From assembly GCF_009389715.1 (NCBI RefSeq), contig NC_052394.1, positions 23,066,899 to 23,130,898 on the forward strand: a stretch of DNA of 64,000 nt. The letters are read 5' to 3'. A model generated the notes under the pieces. The model had not been told where the DNA came from, did not search any database, and was given only the letters and a program-made list of their open reading frames with translations. Source of the DNA: Phoenix dactylifera. Taxonomy: Eukaryota > Streptophyta > Magnoliopsida > Arecales > Arecaceae. Positions 17,531 to 29,220 of the stretch are shown here, in pieces. Each line of letters opens with the position of its first letter. Positions within the stretch are counted from its first letter, which is position 1. The position numbers and the translations under genes were made by a program.

Positions 17531-17722
17531 TATTATTTTTCGAACCAATCTCGGTTTCAATTCAAGTTTATTTGATCAAGAGGCGAGACCAGGCGTTCTA
17601 AACCCGGTCTAGGGTTTTAGCGGTCGATAGGCCGCGAAGGGGGCCTCGCTCTGCGCTGAGACCTCCTCCAAGGCCAATAACCCACCCGGCAATTGGAGGC
17701 GGAGCTAAGGAAATCGGAAGAT

Positions 17723-20700
17723 ATGAGCGGTGTGGGAGCGCCGGATTTCTTCTACAGAGAGGCTCAGCGCCTCGGCTACGTCGCCCGTTCCGCATTCAAG
17801 GTTCCACCTTTTTCTTTTTCCTTTTTTTTATCATTTCCTTCGATTACAATCCAATAATAACATCGTTATTTTGCGGCAGCTTCTCCAGATGCAGAAGCAG
17901 CACAAACTGATTACTCCGGGGGCTTTCGTCCTCGATCTTGGATGTGCTCCTGGTGCTTGGCTTCAGGTAAAGTTATCTCCCTTTTTTTTAACCCTTCAAC
18001 TTTCTGTAAAAATTTTAGACAATTCTTTTTTTTTCGTAATCTTTTTAGCATTTTGTTTAAGATAAATGAACAAAAAAGTAACTTTTTTTACTTTTTCTCA
18101 TATCAATCTTTTTGTTTTAATTCAAATTGGTTGATTTTTGTACGTTCTACATGTTTTCTTTTTTAATAGACTGCTGCTTAGGCTGTTTCCTGGTTCCAAA
18201 TTTTTACGGTAGCTGCTGTCTCTTCTGGGATTTTCTTTTGATAGTTGTTGTGGCGATATATGCAACAAAAAAATAATCTTTTCTGTTGTGTTATGTTTAG
18301 GTGGCTTGCCAGAGCTTGGGTCCACTGGAGAAAGGTGGGGTGGTGGTGGGTATTGATCTGAAGGTCAGTCATGGCTACTTAGTCTAATCGAGGAATTCAC
18401 TGAGAGAGTCAATTAGATTGCCTTTTGTGTTCTTTTGGGTTGTTGTGATAGTGGTTTCATTGGTTGCAGAGCAGAAGGTAAAGGTTCCTTCTTCTCACTG
18501 TGACTCGAGGGTGAGAACAGTTTGTGCTGATGTGATGAATCTTTTGAAGAATCAAGTTAGGGCAATGTCTCCTCAGGTTTTATCTCATTCTTGCTCATGA
18601 CCTTAAGTGTAATTTTAATTTTATAATTTGTCAATTTCTTATCTTCCTACTATCAAACTGTTGAACTTTACACTTCAAGTGCTCGGGATATTCGTGCTTA
18701 TTTATGTAAGAAACATGACTGCTCTGAATAGTTTGTTAAGCTAGTAAGTATGACTGAACTATTACATTGCCAAAACCACCATGGCATATAGTTAACAACT
18801 CACAAGGTTAATGGAGCATGTTACTTGTTCGGCATGTTGTAGCATATGAAATGCAAGATGTGAGAGAAGCTTCTAATATTCTTTTTAGTTTTCGTGTGTT
18901 GGTAGGTGGTAGTCATTCGGTGAGGCAGTTACTTATTCTGCAAAGACAAGTGTTTGCCGATTGTCTTGATTAAACATGAAAGAGCAAGGCAACTTAGGCA
19001 GAACATGCAATAGGCTGCCTCCTAGCTCTTTGTTGTTTCTGTTCTTTTCCACTTTGTGAATTATACCTCTATGAACTACTTCTTGGTGATATGTTTTTTC
19101 TTTTCATCACTTTATTAGGGTTTAGCTGGGTAATGTGATTATCATGCTCCTTGTACTCTACTTTGCACCACTTTTCTCCAATGGACTTCTCGTGGTACCT
19201 TCACTTTGGGAGTCTCTAAACTCTTGTTGATTATGACGCAAATAATTTCAAACCTATGAAGGATAAAGGATGTAACAATGTAGGGAGGGCTTATACTGCC
19301 TTCCGCATCGGCAATGATGCTGGCTTTTAAAATTTTTAAGTGAGTGGTGAAAGTAATTTTTATTTGGTGATCTCATTAGGTGAGGAGACAAGGATTTTGA
19401 TATCAGAACTTGCTCTACTTGCAGGATGGTTGTGGAGGGTTTAAAAGAAAGGACATGACTACAAAGGAGGGTTACTGTCGTGATATTGTCAGATTTATAA
19501 AAAATATTTTTGGAAATTAGAAATATGAATTTGGCAAAAAGAAATATTCTATGGTAGGTTGAGGAGTCGCGGCTGGCGATCGCCGCCGCTCTCGCCGCTC
19601 GTCGTCACAGACCCCTCCGAGGTCATCGAGGGAGTCGCCGGCATCCACCTCTTCTGGTCCCGAACCACGACCGGGGACCCGGGTGTCAGGCAGAGGTCCA
19701 GATTGCACGGCGCCGCCGCCGCGTCGTTCTTGGTGGGGGAGGCCTTCGGCCGCTTGGCTGCGGAGGATAGGGGCCACCCTCCCGCCCTCGGCCGCCCGTA
19801 GAGGAGCCCGCCTTTCCCTCCTACGACCGCGGCGACGTCGTCATGGTCGGCGGCGGTGACAAACAATTTAGCAAACAATTTAATTGTGTTCTGTTGCCCA
19901 TCCTGCCTTTTGTCAGTCAGTTCATCTTCATCTATCTAGTCTACTAATAGACTCAAATGATGCAGTGTTGTGTGTAAGGCTCCTTTCCTTCGCCTCCACG
20001 ATTCTCACTGCTATAACTACTCCCATTTAAAATGAATACATCCCCTTGGTTCAGTTCTTTTTTTAAGCGGGAGAAACAAGAAAAACGCACCTTCCAAAAT
20101 TGAAGGTTTTTATTATAAATGATAAAAAAAGTAATTAGATTGGAGGATCTTAGCCGCCCATGCTACTTCTCACTTGCACTGTACATGTTAGACTCTAGTA
20201 CGTTATAGTCAGTGGTTGAAGCATGCAGACATGCATGCGTCTTTAGTAGTTTCTACCAAATTGAATCATGAATTTACAAGCATGGTTGTCCATTGTGTTT
20301 CAGGAAAGAGGATTTTCTGTAATACTGTCAGATATGTGTCCTGCAGTTTCTGGAATCACAACAAAAGATACAGCTATATCATGTGAGCTGGGGATGCGAG
20401 CACTCTCATTGGCTGTTGGCAGGGTACGTCAACCTAGTTCAGCTATTAATGCAGATCTAGAGGATTATCTGAGCAGTTCTGAACCTGATGCAAATGAGGA
20501 TGGTGTTCTTCGACGTGGGGGCAACCTTGTGATTAAGCTTCTCGAGAGTGAAGATATACAAGGTTATTACCCCTCCTGGAATGCAAATAGTGGTGTTATT
20601 CTGTGCATGTCGCTGTCACTGCTGCTAGTACATTGCCATCTAGATCTCACTTTATCGTTGTTCATATGGTTTCAGGATTTGGCAAATTCTGCAAACTTCG

Positions 20701-20785
20701 TTTCAAGAAAGTATCATGGTTAAGGCCCAAGGCAACCAGATCTTCTTCCAGAGAAATTTATTTGATATGCCAAGGTTTGCGATAG
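17723..20785 (+). CDS. FtsJ/RrmJ-type rRNA 2'-O-ribose methyltransferase, six exons
   Basis: Six exons join in frame: 17723-17800, 17880-17966, 18301-18363, 18475-18576, 20304-20562 and 20676-20785, giving 232 residues. The whole length is one FtsJ domain: FYREAQRLGYVARSAFKL at the N-terminus, the SAM loop LDLGCAPGAW, GIDLK, VILSDMCP, GGNLVIKLLES, and SREIYLICQGLR at the C-terminus. The catalytic K-D-K-E set is complete at about K26, D120, K188 and E223. This family methylates ribose 2'-O positions in rRNA; plant proteins of this size are annotated as mitochondrial or organellar rRNA methyltransferase 2, but no targeting peptide is visible here. The exon 4 acceptor was placed after gagcag at 18474; an alternative three bases earlier would add one glutamine. 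Intron 4 (1.7 kb) holds a GC-rich insertion. The gene converges on the Fizzy-related gene. Confidence 0.92.
19555..19862 (-). other. GC-rich open frame inserted in an intron
   Basis: A sharply GC-rich block sits in AT-rich intron 4 of the methyltransferase gene. On the minus strand it reads without a stop for about 105 codons, including LDLCLTPGSPVVV and KRPKASPTK. The plus strand is also open for most of the block. The edges are abrupt, with caaacaatttagcaaacaa on the right. It looks like a gene fragment carried in by a transposon, or a decayed retrocopy. I do not recognise the family. Confidence 0.4.
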
Positions 20786-21711
20786 TGCCATTCAGACAGG
20801 ATCATGCTGGAAAAATTGTGTTCTATTTGTAAGAAGCTGGGTCGCTCAATTTTGATCTGATGGCTATGATGCAGCTATCCAATACGCTGTTTCTGAATGT
20901 GTTTGATGTTGTATGCTGGAAGCTGATGCAGGGTGCTCAAACTCTTTGGATGAAATTTGAGATCTCTAAATAAGTTAAAATAGAATTAGCAAGAATAGAC
21001 CAAACAGAGTAAATTCTTTGATGTAATCACTCTTTTGAGTTTGCTCAAGGCTGTATTAGATAGATGTAACTAATATCTATCCAGGATATCAGTTGCTGCT
21101 GCTGCCCTTTTAAACAAGAAACAATGATGAAAAAAAAGTTCTTTTGGCAACATTATCTGTTACTAAATGAGATGAGTTTATTGGATGCCTGCAGAAGCCT
21201 GACATGTACATTTTACTTAGGCGTTCGTTGTGCTTCTTTGAAGTCAACACGGTTACACCAAGGTACTAAAAACCTTGGAGAGCTGTAAAGAGAACCTAAT
21301 GCTGCTTTGAGACTAATATAAATTTGCCATTGCAATAATTTCTCGGAGTCGTCTGAGGAAGCTTGACAACAACCAGGTCGTCGCAGTAAATACACTTTCA
21401 CAACTGTAATAACATTTGGTAATGAAAATAACAAGGCTGTAATAAAGCCACACAGCAGGTGAGAAAACACCAGCACTTGCTTACAGAAGACAATTCTGAA
21501 AAGAACAAGGTTTTTTTTACCAAAAAAAAAAAAAGAACAAGGTTTCATTTGGTTTTCCTTCTCTGAGACCTTCACATATAATCTCTTTAACATTTTTCTG
21601 ATTAGACCATTTTATAAAACAATGGTTAGCATAAGCCTAGTTTAATGCAAAGAATGTTTGTGAATCAATTTGGGTTTATCCGAGGATTAGACTTGTATTA
21701 AAAAATGATGG
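20786..21711. other. Convergent 3' ends of two genes
   Basis: Only 926 bp separate the stop codons of the plus-strand methyltransferase and the minus-strand Fizzy-related gene. The stretch should hold both 3' UTRs. No further gene is recognised. Confidence 0.6.
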
Positions 21712-24700
21712 TCATCTGATGTGGGTCCGCCCCAAGGACCAAACTCCAGAGTCACGTACAACCTGGGAATGATGCACCTTGTTAGTATGGATCATATCAT
21801 TTCCAATAACCTAAATTCACTGGGCTGAGCAACGCCTCATTCCAAGACGACTTGAGATCTGTATAAAGGAATGCTTACTGGTGTTTTTGCAGATGGAAAG
21901 ACGTTCCAAAATCTTAGTGTCTCATCACCAGCTCCAGTGACTATAGTCTGAAAGGTAAACTCAACAGAACATATAATGCGTTAAATCGATGAAACATTAG
22001 TGATTGATGTGAATGTATTGGCATGCTCATATGCTTGCATTCACCAACTAGGGAGAGTGGATGGATACCTGCCCATCAGGTGAAGTAGCAAGGTAGAGTA
22101 CCCTGAGAGTGTGACCAGTTAGAGTAGCTACCTGTTGGTTTCATTGAGATCAGTTCAACTTTAAAAAATAAATAAATATGATTTTGCAATCCAATAAAAA
22201 TATAGAAATGGGGTTAAATTTTCGAATGCCATAAAAGATTGGCGGATCCCGGCGAGAATGAAGGAAAATACTGTAAGAATACAACAGTAGCATCATCATG
22301 GGAGGAAATATAAAGGAGCGTTCATACATGTTCAGAAAGATCATTGAATAGAAGACAAAAACTTGGTGAAATTTATGAATAAGGTTTTATAGAAGTCCTT
22401 GTTGCTGAACGCAGCAGTCGATGAAATTTTGGTTGTTGTTATGTTGTTTTCGAGCATTCTTTTACATTAGTGGACCAACTCCACATCATGCTGCCCCCCA
22501 TAATTACTGTAAGCGAACTTAGATTTAAATGTAAACGAAGCATACCTTCCCCAAAGATGGATATTTCCATATCATTATTTGGTTCTGGGAATACCCATGA
22601 GTGCTGACTAATTCGTTGACATTCTTACACCAAGCTAGATTGCAAACCTGCAAATTTCCAAATGTTAGATCCAGTCTTCAACATACAAAGTTCTCAATAA
22701 CAAATCTAGATGTAAAAAGTCAGCACCTGACTTCCCGAATCCACACATTTCAGCATGTTTTTGTTTGTGGTATTCCAGAAGCGTATGCACCGATCAGCAG
22801 TTCCACCACCTGATGCGAGAAGGCCGCTCTGATGCGGCGACCAGGCAATGGCTTTAATAGCTGCTGTATGCTCTGTAAATTTTGTAACTGGCTGCTGAGA
22901 GTGCTGGTTCCATACTAATAGCTGATCCACAGCTCAAGCAGAAACCAAGGAGATCCATTTAATGAGATTAAAGAAAAATTCAAAACAAAAAAAGGAAAGT
23001 AGATAGATGAGAATATTTAATAAGCTACCTGATTGTCATTTCCACCTGATGCTAATTCTCGGTCATCATGGGACCATTTCAATCCACAGACCTGGTAACG
23101 AAATGGAATTTTATTGAAGAAACATGTAATTAATTATAAGATTATCCTGGTTCACAAAAGTCCGTTTATTGATGCGTTTTCTGCTTTGTACAAATCTGAA
23201 CATGTTAACTCTACCTCGGATCTGTGGCCAACAAGCTTGCTGACATAGTCCTTTGAAACACGAATATCATGTTGAAGAATATGTTTGTCTCTACTTCCAG
23301 AAGACAGCATGCATGAACTCCATGCCAGAACTCCTGTTCTAGTCTGATGGCCGCCCATAGTTCGGATCTGTTTGCACCGAGAGCTGTCCCAAATCTGTTG
23401 GACGAAATTGAGCCATCATTTAGACGGTTACCTCCATGAGCAGAGTTTGATAGAATGCATTCTTTTAAGAATTCTAGCAATCCATTTTACAAGGATTTAT
23501 TAGCACAAGGACCTAAGTACATGAGACCTGATAACGGTCCATACCATAAATCCATATATGCGCCTTTATAAAAGCAAACTCCTCCCTTATTTATATAATT
23601 CCTCGTGATGTTCTTCCACCGTAACATTAATTTACTTGTTTCTTGCCCTCACATTTTGGTGAATGTCGACAGCATATAAGAGTCAAATTCTTTTTCTTTG
23701 TAAGGAAAAGGTTGACGCTAGCTCTTTTCTTTATTGGGTTTTTAACAATTGAAATCAATATTTCCTTCCTCTATCAATCTCTGGGACTTTTCTTCTTTAT
23801 TTTCGACCCATCTACTTCAAGTTTTTCAACTCAGCATTTATTTCTTTTGCTGGACATGCAGTACTACGTAGGAACAAATTGTTGAAATTTTGAATACAAA
23901 TGTATTTCTTTCTCATTAGTAGGATCTTTCTAGTAAATATGTCTAAACTATTAGGACAAACTGAAACTGTCATTGAGGCAGAGAAACACAATGAGAACAT
24001 TTAGCTTACCTGGACATCTCCCATATAGGTTCCAACTGCGAGATAGGATCCTTCTCTAGTCCATTGGACTGCACATACACCATCTCTGTTGCCCAAGTCG
24101 CATAGTTTAGTCACCTGAGATCAAGAACAGCAAGAAGTTTGCGACATTAATCAGTGACCCATGTTTCCAAGAATTAATTTTTTCTTTTTCCGGCGGCGCT
24201 GTCGCAAAAAGATTGCAATCGGACCAGCGTAATTAAAGTAGGAATTATTTTTCTATATTTTCAGATCGTAGCATTTTAATGGGTTATTCTATCCATGAAA
24301 CACGGCATCTGGAAAACTAATAGAAGGCAAGATAGAGAACCTTGCAGGTGGCCGCGTTCCATAGATAGACACAAGTGCCCAAACCAACGGCTATCACATT
24401 CTGCGAGGACCAATCGACCAGATTCAGATAAAAATCATCGTGAAGTGATGGAGCGTCCAGAACCTGCAATATGTCGAAAGATAATTATCAAAAAGCCATT
24501 TTTGCTATCGATTTTCTTTTCCTTTGTAGGTTTCTTCTAATTTTTAGCGATCGTTTGTGAATTTTTGTTAAACCAGAGCTTTCTCTGAGTAGCAAAAGCA
24601 GAGTTTTGGGTACCTTGTAAGCAGTCTTGGGTATCTTCCTTGGCACCTTTGGCGGCATCGAGGCTTCCGCCGATCCTCCCCCATCCTGACCTGAGATAAC

Positions 24701-25063
24701 CGCCGACAGCGGCGAGTTGGGGGCCGAGTGATCCGTCTTGAACCGGAACAGATTCTTGCTTGGACTCATCGGCGACCCCTGGCCTGCAGGAGAGCAAGGC
24801 ACTGAATCGGCTCCAAAGAGCTCGGTCCTCAGAAGCCTCGAATAAGCCTCGTTTCCCCCTTCCTTGACCGGTGAAGATTTCTCCACCAGCGCAAAGTTCT
24901 GAAGCCTTGACGCCGACCGCAGCGGTATGAAACGATCGCTGTATGTCGTCTTCGATGGCGAAGGTGTCTTCGGGATCGAAGGGAAGTGGGTGGGGATTGT
25001 GTTGAGGCGCAGAGAAGATTCCATACCAGCTGGAAGATTCAGGGTTGATTTCCTTGAATCCAT
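21712..25063 (-). CDS. FZR: Fizzy-related / CCS52 APC/C activator, WD40, ten exons
   Basis: Ten minus-strand exons join in frame: 25063-24614, 24463-24341, 24114-24010, 23394-23215, 23091-23029, 22921-22727, 22647-22546, 22131-22069, 21947-21879 and 21762-21712, giving 466 residues. The N-terminus holds the C-box region [16 protein letters not shown] and the CSM-like [12 protein letters not shown]. After [13 protein letters not shown] come seven WD40 blades, for example [43 protein letters not shown] and [16 protein letters not shown]. The C-terminus ends SLGRTHIR, the IR tail that docks on the APC/C. Cdh1-type proteins bring mitotic cyclins to the APC/C and promote endoreduplication in plants. 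The tail [15 protein letters not shown] is closer to the CCS52B (FZR3) than the CCS52A type; this is from memory of the families. The gene looks intact. Confidence 0.95.
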
Positions 25064-25870
25064 TTCGTGTTCTACTCTTCCCCTCCTTCGATCTTTCTCG
25101 ATTTTTTTCTTTTTTTTTTTCCGTTGCCTCCTGTGACGACGGGCAGAGGTGACTTGGGAGAATGGGAGGCCGCACGGATACAGAGCTAGAGCGAGTGGGA
25201 GATCCCAACTGTAGACTAGGTTTCTGTTTAAATTCTTGGCTGCGCTCCATTCACAACGGTCACTTGATTACCAAAAGGAAAGGCAAAGCGTGGGGTCCGA
25301 TGGGCCGACTAGCCGTTGGAAACGTGGCAGGTTGGAATCTTAAGGGTTGGAATAGATCGAGAGCCGATCCCGCGGATGGATTGAGCGGGATCGGATACAG
25401 GCTGGCCCGGGTGTAATTGGAAAGAACACTAGCCGTTGGTTCATTTCATGTGGAATCTGATGATAGACGATGTGATGAATTCAATAGACCATCGAGAGAG
25501 ATATGCTAAGATCGAACCGCAGACCAGCCGGGCTCATGAAAGTGCATAAAGGGCTTGGTGGAAGGCACTGAGATATCTCTAAAATAAGTCATTTTCTCAA
25601 AAAAATTCAGAATGATATATATGCGGAGATCTTTGGGCAATTCTGCCCTAAAACAGTAGGGGATGAATGATCTCAAAAATTGTGATCCAATTTGGATAAT
25701 TGGCTTATAGACTGTGCCTTGAAGATGGATGCAACTTCCTATACCAAACCTTGCAATCTCATGTCTAGAAGAACCTTGGAGGTTTGCAGGTTGCTTCTGG
25801 ATTGGATGACCTTACAATGTGCAACCAATAAGGTTGGTCTTGTTACATGTTATTGGCTGGCTCTCTAGTT
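25064..25870. other. 5' flank of the Fizzy-related gene
   Basis: Presumed promoter and 5' UTR of the minus-strand gene, with a purine/pyrimidine-rich tract at 25095-25125 just before the start codon. Open frames here are GC-driven and show no family resemblance. The left part of 25400-25870 holds nothing recognisable. Confidence 0.5.
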
Positions 25871-25875
25871 TAAGA

Positions 25876-26200
25876 TTAGGGCTGTCAACAGGCCGAGTTG
25901 CTCGGGCTCAGCTTGGGTCCGGCTCGAGCTCGGCTCGTTAGTCAAACGAGCCCGAGCCCAAAATGAGGCCCATTTAAATCCGAGCCCGAGCAGCTCGCGA
26001 GCCCAAAAGAGGGCTCAGTCCAATTAACAATTTAATTGGGTCCCAATTAAATTTGAACTCCACCCAATTAAATTTTATTTAGCTTAATCAATTTAAATCC
26101 CAATCTGATTTAACCCAGTTGGATTTAAATCAGATCCAACCGAGCTAACCCGAATCCATTTAATTTCTTTAAATCGAATTTGATTGGTTTGGGTTCGGAC
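25876..26200. repeat. Decayed repeat with gagccgagctcg-type phrases
   Basis: It begins agggctgtcaacaggccgag and is full of near-palindromic gctcgggctc/gagcccgagc phrases, then of lysine/asparagine-like aattaaattt runs. An agggctgtcaa terminus is a common start of non-autonomous hAT-like plant elements. A matching right end was not found. Confidence 0.4.
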
Positions 26201-26795
26201 TTAAGCCCGTTAACCCAAATCCAATCCGTAAACCCATCCCTCCCACCTCCTCTTTCTTTTCTTTTTTTTTCTTCTTCTTTCTTCTGGGTTTCTCCAGAAG
26301 CTTCCCGCACCGGCGCACCAGGTGTCCCTCCCCTCCCCTCTCGCCTTCCTCCTCCGTTGCCGATGCCTCGCTACCTCCTTCTGCTGCCGGTGAAGGAGGT
26401 TTCGATCGGAGATCGGATAGGGTTGTCCCTCCCTCTCTTTCTTCTCTGTTTCTCCCTCTCTCTTTTTCCCTCTTTGCCGACTTCTCCATCGGCGAGCCTG
26501 CGACAGAGGAGGGGAGTCCCTCGCACGGAAGGGTCGGGCCACAGCCGACGGTGCCCGTGGTGTTCTCGACCGTGCCTGCGGCCGACGCCCATGCCAGCGG
26601 TACTCGCGGCCGAAACCGGCGGCCCCTTTCTTACCCAAAGTAGGAATTTGACTCAACTTATGTATAGAGCAGATGTCAGAGCTTGATCCTATAGAGACGG
26701 AACAAAACTTGCTGGGAATGGTTTAAGGACATGGCGTCTTTAATCCCTCACGGCGTTTCAGGAAAATTGCTGGAACTCTTATTTAGTATTCAGAT
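26201..26795. other. Pyrimidine-rich, GC-rich stretch of unclear origin
   Basis: Long tcttctttc and ctctccctct runs are mixed with GC-rich sequence that is open on both strands. The translations are low-complexity (proline, leucine and serine on one strand, arginine and lysine on the other), so I do not call a gene. It may be the interior of the repeat that starts at 25876, or a promoter-like island. Confidence 0.3.
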
Positions 26796-26870
26796 TTTTT
26801 TTTTTTTTGATGGAAATGGAGGTACCCTGAGGCTTCCACCAGAATTTATTAAGAGAATATGGAACTCTTA
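26796..26870 (-). mobile_element. LINE-like poly-A tail
   Basis: A poly-T run is followed by gatggaaatggaggtaccctgagg. On the minus strand this is a 3' end in the style of the LINE tails at 3.45 and 39.0 kb (poly-A after ...ctccatttccatc). Only the tail is clear. Confidence 0.4.
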
Positions 26871-26917
26871 AAAAGACTGATGGGGAAATAAAATGGAGCT
26901 ACCAGTGGTGATGCGAT

Positions 26918-27319
26918 TTGGCCCCCCTAAAGTTAGAAGAGGTTAGTGAAATACGAATTTTGGGACCAGTTGGCAATCTGCTTTTATTGTTTCAGCTGTT
27001 TTATCCTGAATTTTACTGTTTTGTTCAAGGCGAAGTTCATCAGATGAGGAAACTAAAGGCTAGATGTTTCTTGTTTCAGGATTTAGCCATCTCGATGCCG
27101 TCAAAAGATGAATTGTCATGCACCAATAGATACTTCGAAGCAATTTCCACTGCAGTGTTCGAAAGGGAAAAGAAGGAAAAAGAAAAAAACGACCCTCCTA
27201 GTGAACATGATACACTAGGAGGAGATCCAAACCAAGAATTATCGACACAGACTCGAACCAGGTACGCTGATGAGCTTGGAAATGTTATAGCTGATCCATA
27301 CGACATCATGAAGTACTGA
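26918..27319 (+). CDS. Hypothetical open frame, possible 3' exon
   Basis: The frame is open for 133 codons and ends ADPYDIMKY. Its second half has a protein-like composition: MPSKDELSCTNRYFEAI, then a charged run FEREKKEKEKND, then TRTRYADELGNVIADPYD. A good acceptor-like cttgtttcag lies at 27071-27080, so the true coding part may be only a terminal exon starting at DLAISMPSKDE. No upstream exon or start could be tied to it. I do not recognise the family. It could be a fragment of a host gene carried by a transposon. Confidence 0.3.
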   Translation: MAPLKLEEVSEIRILGPVGNLLLLFQLFYPEFYCFVQGEVHQMRKLKARCFLFQDLAISMPSKDELSCTNRYFEAISTAVFEREKKEKEKNDPPSEHDTLGGDPNQELSTQTRTRYADELGNVIADPYDIMKY

Positions 27320-29220
27320 TGAACAAACATGTCAACTATTTGTTGCACAGTGTTCCCATGAGTTAGTTGTTCAACGATCACAGTCATGAATTTACAAAGC
27401 AGGTAGTTCCATGATACCATGCATTAAACTTTTGATGCATGATACCAGAATCAAAATTTATACAGTCATCTTTCCTAGCCTTCCACATCGCGTGTTTGAC
27501 TTGGGATGGTAGGTGCCTCTTGATGCAACCGTCCCTTTCTCTCAGACAAAGGCATTAATCACGGGTGCCTTGTGGAAAGTGAGGCATCCGGTTGAAGAAT
27601 AAAACAAAACAAAACATTAATGAGAGCAGGTATAATTAAAACTAACCTCCTATTAAGTTGACTCTTAGAAAGCATCACTCAACAAACAACCGCCCTCATT
27701 AATCAAGGGACCCCATTTGTTCAAGTTTATCACTGAATCTTCTTGCATGTTAATCTGATCAAATTGTGAGCATTAGCACGTAGGTTTGAGATCCAAGTGG
27801 TAGTATTAGGGCTCTTGGCCATTGCGGCCGGGCAGATATGAAGAAGGTCTTCCAATATCTTTATCACAGAATATTTCTAGGTCCTAATGCGCCCAATGCC
27901 ATATATCTACCAATAAACATAATCCAGAAAGCAGAATATGTCCTCTGCTGACACCTTAAAAATTTATATTCCCTTAAATACATAATCAATTATGCATGCA
28001 ATTTACTAACCCATTGTCTGATATGCAATATATGAGACTACTCTGCTTGGTTTTAAGCTTAAAGCAGGTTCTTTACCAGATACAGATGCTAGAAATCTAG
28101 AGCTAAGATTCAGGTTTATAAACATATTTGCATTTACAAGGTTGGAGAGCAGCAGGTTTAGGTATTTAGATTCTGAAGCTGGATTCTCTTTTTATTTTTT
28201 TCTCTGTCATCTCATCAACTAGATACACATCAAGCCGATTTTTCTAGACCTTGACCGAAATTAGGATACAAAATCTTCCCTAATGGCATTTTTTTTTTGT
28301 AATATTTGGATCAAACTACTGTAGGGCTCATGAAATTCATCTTTATACATTCAAAGAGCGAGTTATTTTCTTTTCTTTTAGAGTTGCAAGTTAGTGAGCT
28401 TTTGTCAATACTTGATCCTTGTTCTTTTTTCTTTCCGTCTACACTGGACTCTGTTCTCGGATTTGAATCTAAAGAAGGCTTCGATTTGCATCTCTGGAAT
28501 TGACTTAGTAGGGTCTAAAGTCAGATCACTGGGATCATATCTTGAGAAGTCTCGGCGGGGTTTCAGTCCACATGAATTATTTCTTGGCAAATGATCTCAG
28601 CCAATATGTCAGTATTTATGCTCTAGTTCTAAATGGTGATTGTTCCATGCAATGCATGTGAGATAAGGTTGTCCGGCCGTATGAGTTTTGCACGTGTGTT
28701 ACTGTTAACAGAGATAGGTTCCCGACAGCGAATTGGTGTTATCTATCATTCGCGTTGAGAAGCAGAAAGAAGAAAATCAAGCAGAAAAAGGGATCAGTAA
28801 GATGTGGGGTCTGCAAGTTAAATGTGGTGGGAGAGCCAAATAATATTTCCAAGCCCCCTTGTTTCATTTGTATCTTAATTAGAGCGTCATTTTTTCTAAG
28901 TGGAGATTGATGTATTTGGTTCTTTTTCGTTGAAAATCTTAAGAAGTCATTAGAAAGAAACAATAAAACGGTGCAATTGCTCATCTTACTTTGTATAAAT
29001 CATGAAGGTCAAATTGGAGATCCCCATGCCAAGCGTGCTGGTATCGACCATGCATATGCATAACAAGAGGCCGACCAACAACTCCCGCATTCAGTGTACA
29101 TTACTTCGCAACCTAATTTCTTTCATGTTGGCGTTCCCTGCACAGTGTGTAAGAGAAGAACTGGGCCCGACATTGCCAAGATACAGCTGCAATGGTAATC
29201 CTTCCACCAAGTTGTCGCTC
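27320..29220. other. Intergenic stretch, nothing recognised
   Basis: AT-rich DNA with short chance frames only. The right end is the 3' flank of the WRKY gene. Confidence 0.5.

Noticed and set aside
24488-24613. Extension of Fizzy-related exon 1 past the donor
   Set aside because: Open by chance into the intron; the junction 24614 to 24463 restores the family sequence.
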